A stretch of 35,581 nucleotides of DNA from an uncultured Bacteroidales bacterium (GCA_905234455.1 CAJOIH010000016.1:1-35581), one strand, 5' to 3'; positions 7,926 through 16,710 are shown, counted from the stretch's first letter. A program made the numbers and translations. Notes: generated from the sequence alone by a model not told the origin.

Positions 7926-10340
7926 ATGAAAAAGATACTCCTACTTTTTTTAATTCTGCCTCTTTGTACCTCCGCCCAAGTCGTCGACGACTTCTCCGAC
8001 GGCGACTTCACCTCCAACCCCGCCTGGTCGGGCACCGACACCGCCTTCATCGTCAACACCAACCTCGAACTGCAATCCGCCGCCACCACCGCCGGCGAAG
8101 CCTGGCTGGCTACGCCCTTTGCAGGGAGGAACGTGAAGGGAGGTCTGCGGCACCTTGCCGTATCTCCCGCAGGGAGATATGCAGTGCCGCAGGCCTCCCT
8201 TCAAACGTTCCTCCCGTCCAACAACCTCGAATGGCGTTTCTGGATCAGGGAAAACTTCAGCCCCTCCACCAATAACTTCGCCGACGTCTGGCTCGCCGCC
8301 GACACCGCCGACCTCCCACAAGCTTCCCGTGGTTACTTCCTCCGCTTCGGCGCCCCCGGCAGCCAAGACGCCATCGAACTCTACCGACAAGACCCCGACG
8401 GACAACAACACCTTATATTAAAAGGCGCCGACGCCACCATCGCCTCCTCGTTCAAAGCCTCCGTCAAAGTCAACCGCACCGCCGAAGGCCTCTGGACCCT
8501 GGCCACCGACTTCAACAACCAAGGCTGCTATACCGTCGAAGCCGAAGGCACCGACGACACCTATCCCCCAGAAGGCTACTTCGGCTTCCACCTCCACTAC
8601 ACCGCCAGCAACGCCCGCAAGTTCTTCTTCGACGACGTCTATATCGGCCCCGAGACCAACGACACCATCACCTACCAACCCGCCGAAAACGACGTAGTCA
8701 TCAACGAAATCATGGCCGACCCTTCCCCCGTGGTGGGACTGCCCGAATGGGAATACGTGGAACTGTTCAATACCACCGACCAAAGCATCAACCTCCGCGA
8801 CTGGACCTTTACCATCGGCAACACCGTCAAACCCCTGCCGTCAGTCACCATCAGCCCCCTAGGCTACCTTGTCCTCTGTAAAGCCAACGCACAACCGGAA
8901 CTCAACCAATACGGCCCCACCTGCGGCTTCTCCAGCTTCACCATCACCAACGCCGGCACCACCCTCCGACTACAGGCACCCGACGAATCCCTCATCTCCG
9001 AGGTCTCGTTCAACGACAACTGGTACCACGACCCCGACAAACGCAACGGCGGCTGGTCACTCGAACAAATCGACCCCTTCAACCCCTGCGCCGGCACAGC
9101 CAACTGGTCCGCCTCCACCGACCCCTCCGGCGGCACCCCAGGCCGCGAAAACGCCATCAACGCACCCAACCTGACCGCCCCACAAGTGGCCCGGGTCAGC
9201 GTGCTCGGCGACAATACAGTGCTGCTCTGGTTCGACCAGCAAATGGACCGCACCAGCCTCCAAGCCCCACAACACTACCTCGTTCAGGAACTCGACATCC
9301 ACCCCGGCGAAGTGACCCTCAACCCCGTGGAAAACACCTCGCTGAGCCTGACCTTCGACTGCCACTTCCAAGAAGGTGCCCTCTATACCCTGCTGCTCAA
9401 CGGCATGACCAGCTGCAGCGGCCAACCCGTCGAACCCGACACGCGCGTGCGCTTCGGCATCCCTAACCCCATCACCTCTGGAGACATCCTCATCAACGAG
9501 ATCCTTTTCAACCCCATCAGCCCATGTCCCGACTTCGTGGAACTGTATAACCCCACCGACAAGACCTTCGACCTCAGCGAACTGAAACTGGGCGCCATCC
9601 GCGAGAGCTTCCCCGAACCCGCCGACACCACGCTGAAAACCATCACCGACAACAGCCAACTGCTCCTCCCCGCCAGCTACCTCCTGCTCTCCACCGACGG
9701 CTTTACGGTGTGCCAACACTATGGCTGTGAACCCGATAACTACTTCGACATGGAGTCGTTCCCCTCGTATCCCAATTCAGGCGGTACCGCCCTGATCATG
9801 AGCCGCCAAGGGATCGTGGTCGACCAAATGGACTACAACGAACAAATGCATTACCCTCTCCTCAAAGAAACCAAAGGGGTATCACTCGAACGGGTCTCCT
9901 GGGAAACGCCCTCCAACCAGCCTGACAACTGGCACTCAGCCGCCGAAGCTGCCCACTTCGGCACCCCAGGCCTCCCCAACTCCATGATGCCTGCCGCCCA
10001 TGAAACCACTGCAACCTCAGAAAACCCTGAAACCATCCAAATCGAACCCCAGGTCTTCTCACCCGACGGCGATGGCTTCGACGACAACTGCCTGGTCACC
10101 TACCAACTCGATACCACAGGCTGCACCCTCAACGCCTACGTCTTCAGCGCCGACGGCAAATTCATCCGCCACCTGGTCAAAGGCCAACTGGTGTCAGATC
10201 AAGGAAACTTCGTCTGGAATGGGCTCGACAGCCAAGGCTCCCGCGTGCCCATAGGCATCTACATCGTCCTCACCGAAGTGTTCGATATGCAGGGAAACCT
10301 AAAAACCTATAAGAACGCCGTCGCCGTCGCTTCTCAATAA
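7926..10340 (+). CDS. Secreted protein with two lamin-tail domains and a CHU-C/FlgD-like C-terminus, probable T9SS client
   Basis: 804 residues. Residues 1-18 are a signal peptide (MKKILLLFLILPLCTSAQ). Residues ~20-250 look like a concanavalin-type beta-sandwich. A lamin-tail domain begins near 257 (VVINEIMADPSP ... YVELFN), a second near 519 (ILINEILFNPIS ... FVELYNPTD), with an Ig-like stretch between them. The C-terminus (~706-804) has FSPDGDGFDD, then WNGLDSQGSRVPIGIY, as in T9SS sorting regions or FlgD-like Ig folds. Residues 67-97 are encoded by a long palindrome and may be an insertion. The start at 7926 is set by the signal peptide; the frame reaches 7869 but that part is promoter. 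Likely a cell-surface or secreted protein; no enzymatic motif is seen. The TAA stop is part of a heptamer repeat. Confidence 0.88.
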   Translation: MKKILLLFLILPLCTSAQVVDDFSDGDFTSNPAWSGTDTAFIVNTNLELQSAATTAGEAWLATPFAGRNVKGGLRHLAVSPAGRYAVPQASLQTFLPSNNLEWRFWIRENFSPSTNNFADVWLAADTADLPQASRGYFLRFGAPGSQDAIELYRQDPDGQQHLILKGADATIASSFKASVKVNRTAEGLWTLATDFNNQGCYTVEAEGTDDTYPPEGYFGFHLHYTASNARKFFFDDVYIGPETNDTITYQPAENDVVINEIMADPSPVVGLPEWEYVELFNTTDQSINLRDWTFTIGNTVKPLPSVTISPLGYLVLCKANAQPELNQYGPTCGFSSFTITNAGTTLRLQAPDESLISEVSFNDNWYHDPDKRNGGWSLEQIDPFNPCAGTANWSASTDPSGGTPGRENAINAPNLTAPQVARVSVLGDNTVLLWFDQQMDRTSLQAPQHYLVQELDIHPGEVTLNPVENTSLSLTFDCHFQEGALYTLLLNGMTSCSGQPVEPDTRVRFGIPNPITSGDILINEILFNPISPCPDFVELYNPTDKTFDLSELKLGAIRESFPEPADTTLKTITDNSQLLLPASYLLLSTDGFTVCQHYGCEPDNYFDMESFPSYPNSGGTALIMSRQGIVVDQMDYNEQMHYPLLKETKGVSLERVSWETPSNQPDNWHSAAEAAHFGTPGLPNSMMPAAHETTATSENPETIQIEPQVFSPDGDGFDDNCLVTYQLDTTGCTLNAYVFSADGKFIRHLVKGQLVSDQGNFVWNGLDSQGSRVPIGIYIVLTEVFDMQGNLKTYKNAVAVASQ
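8124..8215. repeat. 92-base imperfect palindrome inside the lamin-tail gene
   Basis: Outer arms GGGAGGAACG (8124-8133) / CGTTCCTCCC (8206-8215); middle arms GAAGGGAGGTCTGCGGCAC (8135-8153) / GTGCCGCAGGCCTCCCTTC (8184-8202) with one mismatch; TGC/GCA; inner arms TATCTCCC (8161-8168) / GGGAGATA (8172-8179) around a 3-base loop. About 39 base pairs in all. It is translated in frame without a stop. It looks like a mobile palindromic element, but copies elsewhere cannot be checked here. Confidence 0.85.
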
Positions 10341-10372
10341 CTTCTAACTTCTAACTTCTAACTCCTCACTTC
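10338..10372. repeat. Heptamer repeat array at the lamin-tail / gpmA convergent junction
   Basis: Five units in a row: TAACTTC three times, TAACTCC, TCACTTC. The first unit supplies the TAA stop of the plus-strand gene and the last one supplies the TGA stop of gpmA on the minus strand, so the array fills the whole space between the two genes. Confidence 0.9.
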
Positions 10373-11109
10373 TTCCCCTGGTTCGCCACCGCCGCCATCA
10401 GCGCAGCCACCTTCTCGGGGTCGCCAAGGAAGAAGTCCTTCTGCAAGTGCATCTCGTCGTCAAACTCGAAGATGTAAGGAATGCCCGTGGGAATGTTGAA
10501 GGCAATGATCTCGTCGTTCGTCATGCCCTTCAACACCTTCACCACGCCGCGGAGACTGTTGCCATGAGCCACCACCATCACCTGGTCGTGGGTCTCGAAA
10601 GCCTTCATGATGTGGTCCTGATAATAAGGCATCACACGGTCGATGGTGTCGCACAAAGCCTCCGTCAACGGAATCTGATCGTCGGTGAGTTCGGCATAGC
10701 GGGGATCCATGCGGGGACTCTTGGGGTCGTCCATCGCCAACGCCGGGGGACGCACGTCGAAAGCACGACGCCATAGACGCACCTGCTCTTCACCGTACTT
10801 CTCAGCCGTGGCCTTCTTGTCCAGACCCTGCAACTGACCGTACGACTTCTCATTCAACCGCCAGGTCTTGTACACCGGCAACCAGTCCATGTCCATGGCA
10901 TCCAACACATAGTTCAAGGTCTTGATGGCACGCTTCAAATACGAAGTGAAGCAGATCTCAGGCGTGTAGCCGTTCTCCTTCAGCACCTTGCCGGCTTCAA
11001 TGGCCTCCTGGATGCCCTTCTCCGACAAATCCACATTGGTCCAACCGGTAAATAAGTTCAATTTGTTCCACTGGCTCTCGCCGTGACGTATTAATATCAG
11101 TTTCTTCAT
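10366..11109 (-). CDS. gpmA: 2,3-bisphosphoglycerate-dependent phosphoglycerate mutase
   Basis: Interconverts 3- and 2-phosphoglycerate in glycolysis and gluconeogenesis. The 247-residue length is standard. Visible catalytic residues: His9 in LIRHGESQWN (the phosphorylated histidine), Arg60 in SYLKRAIKT, Glu87 in LNEKSYGQLQG and His182 in AHGNSLRG. Its stop codon is embedded in the heptamer array shared with the convergent gene. A TAAATTTG box lies upstream at 11158-11165, giving a ~40-base leader. Confidence 0.96.
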   Translation of the reverse strand: MKKLILIRHGESQWNKLNLFTGWTNVDLSEKGIQEAIEAGKVLKENGYTPEICFTSYLKRAIKTLNYVLDAMDMDWLPVYKTWRLNEKSYGQLQGLDKKATAEKYGEEQVRLWRRAFDVRPPALAMDDPKSPRMDPRYAELTDDQIPLTEALCDTIDRVMPYYQDHIMKAFETHDQVMVVAHGNSLRGVVKVLKGMTNDEIIAFNIPTGIPYIFEFDDEMHLQKDFFLGDPEKVAALMAAVANQGKK

Positions 11110-11157
11110 TGGTATGTTTTTTGTAAAATTTTAAATTTTGTGCCTTGAAAAACGGCT

Positions 11158-11165
11158 CAAATTTA
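11158..11165 (-). promoter_or_regulatory. -7 box for gpmA
   Basis: TAAATTTG on the minus strand matches TAnnTTTG. No clear TTTG lies 19-21 bases upstream. It is only ten bases from the divergent box at 11175-11182, so the two transcripts would start back to back. Confidence 0.4.
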
Positions 11166-11174
11166 AAAAAAAAC

Positions 11175-11182
11175 TATATTTG
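11175..11182 (+). promoter_or_regulatory. -7 box for the lipoprotein gene
   Basis: TATATTTG followed by C matches TAnnTTTG(C). It stands 56 bases before the ATG at 11238. The -33 box is not recognisable. Confidence 0.5.
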
Positions 11183-11237
11183 CACATTGGAAAAAGTGAA
11201 ATTCATCTAATTATTAACCAATTAAAACTTGAAAAAC

Positions 11238-12227
11238 ATGAAGAGAATTGCATTATTCTGTGGTGTCATCCTTGTTGCCGCTTCGATCATCTTCGTCGGT
11301 TGCAAAAAGGAACAATACGAAGCCACTATCGACAAGTTCTTTAAGATCGACAACGCTACGTTGATCCAACAGGACATGCCTGCACCCACCTCTAACCAGA
11401 CCATCGACGTCGCCATCAACGGCAGCGTCATCCCCGGCGGCTCATCCTATGTCACCGTCGCCTCGGAAAGCGTGACCAAGAAGATCTTGATCGGCCTGGT
11501 GGGCCAAACCGGTTACTGGGAATACATCCCAAGAGAGTCCAACCGCGACTACAGCTACTCGTTCATCATGTACATCGACCAGAACATCACCCTTCCCGAA
11601 GGCCAGACCGGCCTCACCGTCCAAGTGGCCGTCGTGGATGAAAACGGCAATATCAGCCAAATCTGGGGCGCTCCCGTCGAAGTCATCGAAGTGGGTACCG
11701 GCGGCCTCCAAGTGAGCCTCACCTTCGACAACGCCAAGGATGTCGACCTCCACTTAATCGAGCCGGAATATGATAATGAAGGTGAAAGCGTTCCGTTCTA
11801 TGGACGTCATATTTTCTACAGCAACCATTGGAGCTGGGCTGGTGGCGAACTCGACCTCGACTCGAACCCCGGCTGCAGCATCGACAACATCAACAACGAA
11901 AACATCACCTACGATGACGAAACCGCCACCATCGTCCCCGGTACCTATAAAGTGTATGTGGATCTCTTTGAAAACTGCGATCCTTCCATCGCCACCAACT
12001 ACGTGGTCACCGTGTTCTACGGCGGCACCCTCATCGCCTCCCGTTCGGGACGCTTTGAAGTCGACGCCGAAAGCACCTTCAACCCGATCAGCGAGGAATA
12101 CGTGGAAGCCAACGATCCCTTCCTGACCTTCACCATCAACCAAGGCCACAAAGGCAACGGCAACTTCCAACCCGGCCCGATGACTCAAAGCGCCATCGAA
12201 AAGGAAGCCATGGCTGCCCACAAATAA
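11238..12227 (+). CDS. Predicted lipoprotein with a DUF2135/YfaP-like beta domain
   Basis: 329 residues. A lipoprotein signal peptide ends in the lipobox FVGC, with Cys22 followed by KKE, so the mature protein is expected to be lipid-anchored. Residues ~155-290 hold KDVDLHLIEPE, GGELDLDSNPG and PGTYKVYVDLF, a pattern close to DUF2135/YfaP-type domains (DVDLHVxxPxG ... GGxLDxD ... PGxYxV). Function of that domain is unknown. The ATG at 11238 is preferred to a TTG at 11229 because it gives a normal signal peptide. The gene stands alone on the plus strand between gpmA and lspA, with its own -7 box and a strong terminator. Confidence 0.8.
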   Translation: MKRIALFCGVILVAASIIFVGCKKEQYEATIDKFFKIDNATLIQQDMPAPTSNQTIDVAINGSVIPGGSSYVTVASESVTKKILIGLVGQTGYWEYIPRESNRDYSYSFIMYIDQNITLPEGQTGLTVQVAVVDENGNISQIWGAPVEVIEVGTGGLQVSLTFDNAKDVDLHLIEPEYDNEGESVPFYGRHIFYSNHWSWAGGELDLDSNPGCSIDNINNENITYDDETATIVPGTYKVYVDLFENCDPSIATNYVVTVFYGGTLIASRSGRFEVDAESTFNPISEEYVEANDPFLTFTINQGHKGNGNFQPGPMTQSAIEKEAMAAHK

Positions 12228-12243
12228 TCTTTTGTGAGATAGA

Positions 12244-12260
12244 ACGCCTCGAAGAGGCGT
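12244..12260. terminator. Short hairpin after the lipoprotein gene
   Basis: ACGCCTC (12244-12250) and GAGGCGT (12254-12260) form a 7-bp stem with loop GAA. Only GATTTC follows, so it is a weak terminator or a 3'-end stabilising hairpin ahead of the main terminator. Confidence 0.4.
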
Positions 12261-12266
12261 GATTTC

Positions 12267-12300
12267 TAAAAACCCCAGGTGAACTCACCTGGGGTTTTTA
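12267..12300. terminator. Strong bidirectional terminator between the lipoprotein gene and lspA
   Basis: A near-perfect 16-bp inverted repeat: TAAAAACCCCAGGTGA (12267-12282) and TCACCTGGGGTTTTTA (12285-12300). It gives a GC-rich stem flanked by A and T runs on both strands, so it can end the plus-strand lipoprotein transcript and the minus-strand ileS-dksA-lspA transcript. Confidence 0.9.
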
Positions 12301-12316
12301 GGTATAAGACCTGACG

Positions 12317-12835
12317 TTATAGGCTCTTCAGCCACTTCCACTGGAACAGGATCATGTAAAACACCCCTACAGTGATCGCGGCATCAGCCAAATTGAAAAT
12401 CGGAGGGAAAAAACTAAAGCTGAACATGTCAACCACCCGCCCATGCAACCAGCCGGCATAATGGAACACCTTGCCGTAAAACACACAGTCGATGATGTTG
12501 CCCAAGGCACCCGCCGTGATCAGCGACAAACCGAACAACACCCCGAACCCTGTGCCCTTCTTGGTCAAACGGAACAGCAAATAAAACAAAGCCACTACAG
12601 CCACAATCCTGAAGATGCTCAAAAGCGTCTTCACCAAACCACCGTTGCCCATCAACCCGAATGCCATGCCGTCGTTCTCAATGAAGAGCAACTTGAACCA
12701 ACTGCCCAACAACGGGATCTCCTCGCCAATGGACATATGGGTCTTTACCCAGACCTTTAGGACCTGGTCAAGCAATAAAAACAGGAAAATGATGATAAAC
12801 GAGCCAATCAGGCCTTTGCGCTTAGTCTTAGTCAC
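12317..12835 (-). CDS. lspA: Lipoprotein signal peptidase (signal peptidase II)
   Basis: Cleaves the signal peptide of diacylglyceryl-modified prolipoproteins in the inner membrane. 172 residues with four hydrophobic segments. The catalytic aspartates are Asp116 in GNIIDC and Asp151 in FNLADAAI; VVDMF (~135-138) lies between. The Asp-Asp spacing is wider (35 residues) than in proteobacterial LspA (19 in Pseudomonas), due to a loop (VFYGKVFHYAGWLHGR). It overlaps the dksA stop by ATGA and ends the ileS operon. The lipoprotein encoded at 11238-12227 is one likely substrate. Confidence 0.95.
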   Translation of the reverse strand: MTKTKRKGLIGSFIIIFLFLLLDQVLKVWVKTHMSIGEEIPLLGSWFKLLFIENDGMAFGLMGNGGLVKTLLSIFRIVAVVALFYLLFRLTKKGTGFGVLFGLSLITAGALGNIIDCVFYGKVFHYAGWLHGRVVDMFSFSFFPPIFNLADAAITVGVFYMILFQWKWLKSL

Positions 12836-13233
12836 TTTTTCTTCTTTTCCTTCATTTTGGCGTCAAGGCAGATCGTCGTGGTAGGCACACAACGCAACCT
12901 TTCCTTGGGAATGAGCTTGCCCGTGGCACGGCATACGCCGTAGGTCTTGTTCTCGATGCGCATCAAGGCAAACTCGAGATTCTGGATATATTTCTCTGTG
13001 CGGGCAGCTAGCTTGGCGTTTTCTTCTTTCTGCGACACGGAATAGCCTTCCTCCAAAACCTTGAAGGTGGGCGCAGTGTCGTCGGTGCTGTGCTCACCGC
13101 CTGCAATGTTCTCGTTGAGCAAGGCCAGGTTCTCGCGAGCCAAACGAAGCTTCTCGAGAATCAATGCCTTGAATTCTTCCAACTCCTCATCCGAATATCT
13201 TACGGTGGGCGTAACTTTAGTGGTCTCTTCCAT
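12832..13233 (-). CDS. DksA/TraR-family RNA polymerase-binding regulator with a degenerate zinc finger
   Basis: A 133-residue DksA/TraR-family protein. Such proteins enter the RNA polymerase secondary channel and adjust transcription with ppGpp. A long helical hairpin (~12-95) is followed by the zinc-finger region, YGVCRATGKLIPKERLR. Only three cysteines remain (C101, C115, C122) in place of the two CxxC pairs of DksA, and they are not paired, so zinc binding is doubtful; loss of the finger is common in Bacteroidota members. The C-terminus is a lysine run. Lies between ileS (55 bases) and lspA (4-base overlap). Confidence 0.88.
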   Translation of the reverse strand: MEETTKVTPTVRYSDEELEEFKALILEKLRLARENLALLNENIAGGEHSTDDTAPTFKVLEEGYSVSQKEENAKLAARTEKYIQNLEFALMRIENKTYGVCRATGKLIPKERLRCVPTTTICLDAKMKEKKKK

Positions 13234-13288
13234 AACGCAAAGATTTGAGAGTGCTAAATTACGTTAATTATCTGATAATAACAAAATT

Positions 13289-16200
13289 TTAATTCTTTTT
13301 TTCAATCCGCAGGACGACTTTCACGTTCTCGGTGAGCTCGTCCTCCAACCGGTTGTCGCCTTCCACATGGTCGACCATCGTGATGCTTTCGGCCAAGGTC
13401 TCACCGCAGATGTAATCGCGGTACTTCTCAAGGGCCGGCGCGAGCTTCTCGTTCCGCTCCACGAAGATCACAATGCGGTCGGTGACCTCCAAGCCACTGC
13501 TCTTGCGCAAGGTCTGCACACGGTTCACCAACTCGCGGGCAAGGCCCTCGTTGAACAGATCCTCGGTGATGGTCATGTCCAAAGCCACCGTGAAATTGCC
13601 CTCGGAAGTGACAGCCCAGCCGGGGATGTCCTGGGTCGAGATCAAGGCGTCCTCAAGGGTCAGCTCGACATCGACACCGTCCACATCCAAATGGGTGCCG
13701 TTGTTCTTCTCATAAGCATGGATCTCGTCCTGGCTCATGTTGGCAAAGTAGGCCTGGATCTGCTTCATCTGCTTGCCGTATTTCCTGCCCAAGGTCTTGA
13801 AGTTGGGCTTCACGTTCTTCACCAGGATGTTGTTGTCAGGTGCCAGGAACTCAATGCCCTTGATGTTGACCTCGCTCATGATGAGGTGTGAGATCTTCTC
13901 CAACTGGGTCTTCATGGTCTCGTTGGCCACGGGAATCATGATCTTCGACAGAGGCTGGCGTACCCTGATGTTGGCCTTCTTGCGCAACGAGAGCACCAGC
14001 GACGAAATCAGCTGGGCAGCCTCCATGCGCTCCTCCAAATCCTTGTCGATGAGCTGGGCATCGGCCACGGGGAAGTCGGTCAGATGCACGCTCTCAGCCT
14101 GGTTCCTGCCAGTGGCATTGTTGAGGTCGCGGTAAAGTTGCTCGCTGAAGAACGGGGCAATGGGCGAACTCAAACGGGCCACGGTGTCCAAGCAGGTGTA
14201 CAGGGTCTGGTAAGCCGAGAGCTTGTCCTTGTCGTCGTCACTCCTCCAGAAACGGCGGCGCGACAGACGTACGTACCAGTTGCTCAAATGGGCGTCCACA
14301 AAGTCGGCAATGGCACGTCCGGCACGGGTGGGCTCGTAGCTCTGATAGGCGTTGTCGACCTCCAGGATCAGCGAGTTCAACTCGGAGAGGATCCAACGGT
14401 CGATCTCAGGACGCTCAGCATACGGCAGGTCAGCCTCCTTGTAGTCGAAATGGTCGATGTTGGCATACAATGCAAAGAAGGCATAGGTGTTGTACAACGT
14501 CCCGAAGAACTTGCGACGCACCTCGTCCACACCGGCCTCGTCGAACTTCAAGTTGTCCCAAGGCTGCGAGTTGGTGATCATGTACCAACGCACGGCATCG
14601 GCACCGTATTTCTCAATGGCACCAAACGGGTCGACGGCATTGCCTAAACGCTTCGACATCTTGTTGCCATTCTTGTCAAGTACCAATCCGTTGGAAATCA
14701 CGTTCTTGTAGGCTACACTGTCGAAGCACATCGTAGCAATGGCATGCAAGGTGAAGAACCAACCTCTGGTCTGGTCCACACCCTCGGCAATGAAGTCCGC
14801 TGGGAACACATCCTTGCCCAATTGACCGGGCTTACCCATGTAGTGGTACTGGGCATACGGCATTGCACCGCTGTCGAACCACACGTCGATTAGGTCGGGC
14901 TCCCTGAACATCTTCTTGCCACTGGGCGAAACCAAAACCACGCCGTCAATGTAAGGCCTGTGCAAGTCAAACTTGGTATAATCATCCGAAGCGTAAGGAT
15001 TCGAAGTCATGAAGCCTGCCTTGATGGACTTCTCGATTTCGCCACGGAGCTCCTCCACACTGCCGATGCAGATTTCTTCCTTGCCGTCCTCGGTGCGCCA
15101 AATGGGCAGGGGAGTGCCCCAATAACGCGAACGGGAGAGGTTCCAGTCCACCAGGTTCTCCAACCAGTTGCCGAACCTGCCGCTACCAGTGGCCTCAGGC
15201 TTCCAGTTGATGGTCTTGTTGAGCTCGATCATCCTGTCCTTCAACGCGGTGGTCTTGATGAACCAGCTGTCCAAGGGATAGTAGAGCACGGGTTTGTCGG
15301 TGCGCCAGCAGTGGGGATAGTTGTGCACGTGCTTCTCGCTCTTGAAGAGCTTGCCCTGCTCCTTGAGGAGCATCACGATGTCCACATCCAAGCTCTTGTC
15401 CTTCTCGGTCTTGGTGGGATCGTAGGCGTTCTTCACGAACTGGCCGGCGTAGGGACGGTAGGCCTCCACGTCCATATAGTTCTTGACAAACTCGGGATCG
15501 AGGTCCTCAATCCTCCAGAACTTGCCGGTGCGGTCCACCATGGGCTGGGCCTTGCCGTCCTTGTCGATCATCTGCAAGGGCGGAATGCCTGCGGCCAAAG
15601 CCACGCGCTTGTCGTCGGCACCGAAAGTGGGTGCGATGTGCACGATGCCAGTACCGTCTTCGGTGGTCACATAGTCGCCAGGGATGATGCGGAAAGCACC
15701 GGGTCCCGGGTTGACCCACGGGATCAACGGCTCGTATTCAATGCCCACCAGCTCGCTGCCCTTGAACTCCTTCACCACCTCGGGGGCTTCCTTGAACATG
15801 GTGCCCACCAAAGCCTTGGCCATCAGGATGTAGCAGGGCTCCTCAGTATAGGGATGCACGGTCTTCAACAGCACATAGTCGATGTTCGGACCCACGCACA
15901 AAGCAGTGTTGCTCGGCAAAGTCCACGGGGTGGTCGTCCACGCAATCGCGTAGGTATTGTCCATGCCTTTCAACTTGAACAAAGCAACGCAAGTCAAGTC
16001 CTTCACATCCCTGTAGCACCCAGGCATATTGAGCTCATGCGAGCTCAAGCCAGTACCTGCAGCAGGGGAGTAAGGCTGGATGGTGTAGCCCTTATACAGC
16101 AAGCCCTTGTTGTACAAGTCCTTAAGCAGGAACCACAAGGTCTCGATATAGTCGTTGGTGAACGTAATGTATGGATCGTCAAGGTTGACCCAATAACCCA

Positions 16201-16618
16201 TCTTGCGGGTCAGGTCATCCCACAGGTCCTTGTATTTCATCACCTCCTCGCGGCAAGCACGGTTGTAGTCGTCCACGCTGATCTTCTTGCCGATGTCTTC
16301 CTTGGTGATGCCCAGCTTCTTCTCCACACCGAGCTCCACAGGCAAACCGTGGGTGTCCCAACCGGCCTTGCGGACCACATGCTTGCCCTTCAAGGTCTGG
16401 TAACGGCAAACCACATCCTTGATGGAACGGGCCATCACATGGTGGATGCCGGGAACGCCGTTGGCACTCGGCGGACCTTCAAAAAACACGAAGGCATTGT
16501 CCTTGTCGCGGTTGTCCAAACTCTTCTGGAAAGTGTCGTTCTCCTCCCAGTACTTGCGGATCTCGTTGGCTGTCTCGGTGAGATTCAGCTGTTTATACTC
16601 TTTGTAATTCTGCTTCAT
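13289..16618 (-). CDS. ileS: Isoleucyl-tRNA synthetase
   Basis: Charges tRNA-Ile with isoleucine. 1109 residues, the long form that has a C-terminal anticodon-binding extension. The nucleotide-binding HIGH motif appears as PGIHH (residues 56-60, NGVPGIHHVMAR), the variant usual in Bacteroidota, and the second signature is KMSKRLGN. GWDTHGLPVE and WTTTPWTLPSN mark the catalytic core and editing domain. The ATG at 16618 is chosen because it begins MKQNYKEYKQLNL and sits 23 bases after a TATCTTTG box; the frame extends to 16651 over the promoter. First gene of ileS-dksA-lspA. Confidence 0.97.
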   Translation of the reverse strand: MKQNYKEYKQLNLTETANEIRKYWEENDTFQKSLDNRDKDNAFVFFEGPPSANGVPGIHHVMARSIKDVVCRYQTLKGKHVVRKAGWDTHGLPVELGVEKKLGITKEDIGKKISVDDYNRACREEVMKYKDLWDDLTRKMGYWVNLDDPYITFTNDYIETLWFLLKDLYNKGLLYKGYTIQPYSPAAGTGLSSHELNMPGCYRDVKDLTCVALFKLKGMDNTYAIAWTTTPWTLPSNTALCVGPNIDYVLLKTVHPYTEEPCYILMAKALVGTMFKEAPEVVKEFKGSELVGIEYEPLIPWVNPGPGAFRIIPGDYVTTEDGTGIVHIAPTFGADDKRVALAAGIPPLQMIDKDGKAQPMVDRTGKFWRIEDLDPEFVKNYMDVEAYRPYAGQFVKNAYDPTKTEKDKSLDVDIVMLLKEQGKLFKSEKHVHNYPHCWRTDKPVLYYPLDSWFIKTTALKDRMIELNKTINWKPEATGSGRFGNWLENLVDWNLSRSRYWGTPLPIWRTEDGKEEICIGSVEELRGEIEKSIKAGFMTSNPYASDDYTKFDLHRPYIDGVVLVSPSGKKMFREPDLIDVWFDSGAMPYAQYHYMGKPGQLGKDVFPADFIAEGVDQTRGWFFTLHAIATMCFDSVAYKNVISNGLVLDKNGNKMSKRLGNAVDPFGAIEKYGADAVRWYMITNSQPWDNLKFDEAGVDEVRRKFFGTLYNTYAFFALYANIDHFDYKEADLPYAERPEIDRWILSELNSLILEVDNAYQSYEPTRAGRAIADFVDAHLSNWYVRLSRRRFWRSDDDKDKLSAYQTLYTCLDTVARLSSPIAPFFSEQLYRDLNNATGRNQAESVHLTDFPVADAQLIDKDLEERMEAAQLISSLVLSLRKKANIRVRQPLSKIMIPVANETMKTQLEKISHLIMSEVNIKGIEFLAPDNNILVKNVKPNFKTLGRKYGKQMKQIQAYFANMSQDEIHAYEKNNGTHLDVDGVDVELTLEDALISTQDIPGWAVTSEGNFTVALDMTITEDLFNEGLARELVNRVQTLRKSSGLEVTDRIVIFVERNEKLAPALEKYRDYICGETLAESITMVDHVEGDNRLEDELTENVKVVLRIEKKN

Positions 16619-16640
16619 CTTGATGCTTGAATTGAAGCCG

Positions 16641-16648
16641 CAAAGATA
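16641..16648 (-). promoter_or_regulatory. -7 box for ileS
   Basis: TATCTTTG followed by C on the minus strand, 23 bases before the ileS ATG. The upstream terminator of the SPFH gene abuts it (16651-16689), so the -33 region coincides with that hairpin and no TTTG is seen there. Confidence 0.55.
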
Positions 16649-16650
16649 CA

Positions 16651-16689
16651 AAAAAAGTAGAGGCTCCCCGTGGAAGTCCCTACTTTTTT
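16651..16689 (-). terminator. Terminator of the acyl-CoA/SPFH operon
   Basis: AAAAAAGTAG (16651-16660) and CTACTTTTTT (16680-16689) form a 10-bp stem, with an inner GG/CC pair. On the minus strand the right arm runs into a T-tract. It lies 22 bases after the SPFH stop. Its A/T-flanked stem could also act in the other direction. Confidence 0.7.
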
Positions 16690-16710
16690 CTTGAATAATT
16701 CAAAGAGGTG

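Noticed and set aside
10338-10372. CRISPR-like array
   Set aside because: Units are 7 bases, contiguous and without spacers, and there are no cas genes.
14960-16630. 556-codon plus-strand ORF opposite ileS
   Set aside because: It mirrors the ileS codon pattern, has no family signature, and the ileS frame holds both synthetase motifs. Long antisense frames like this occur over most GC-rich genes here.
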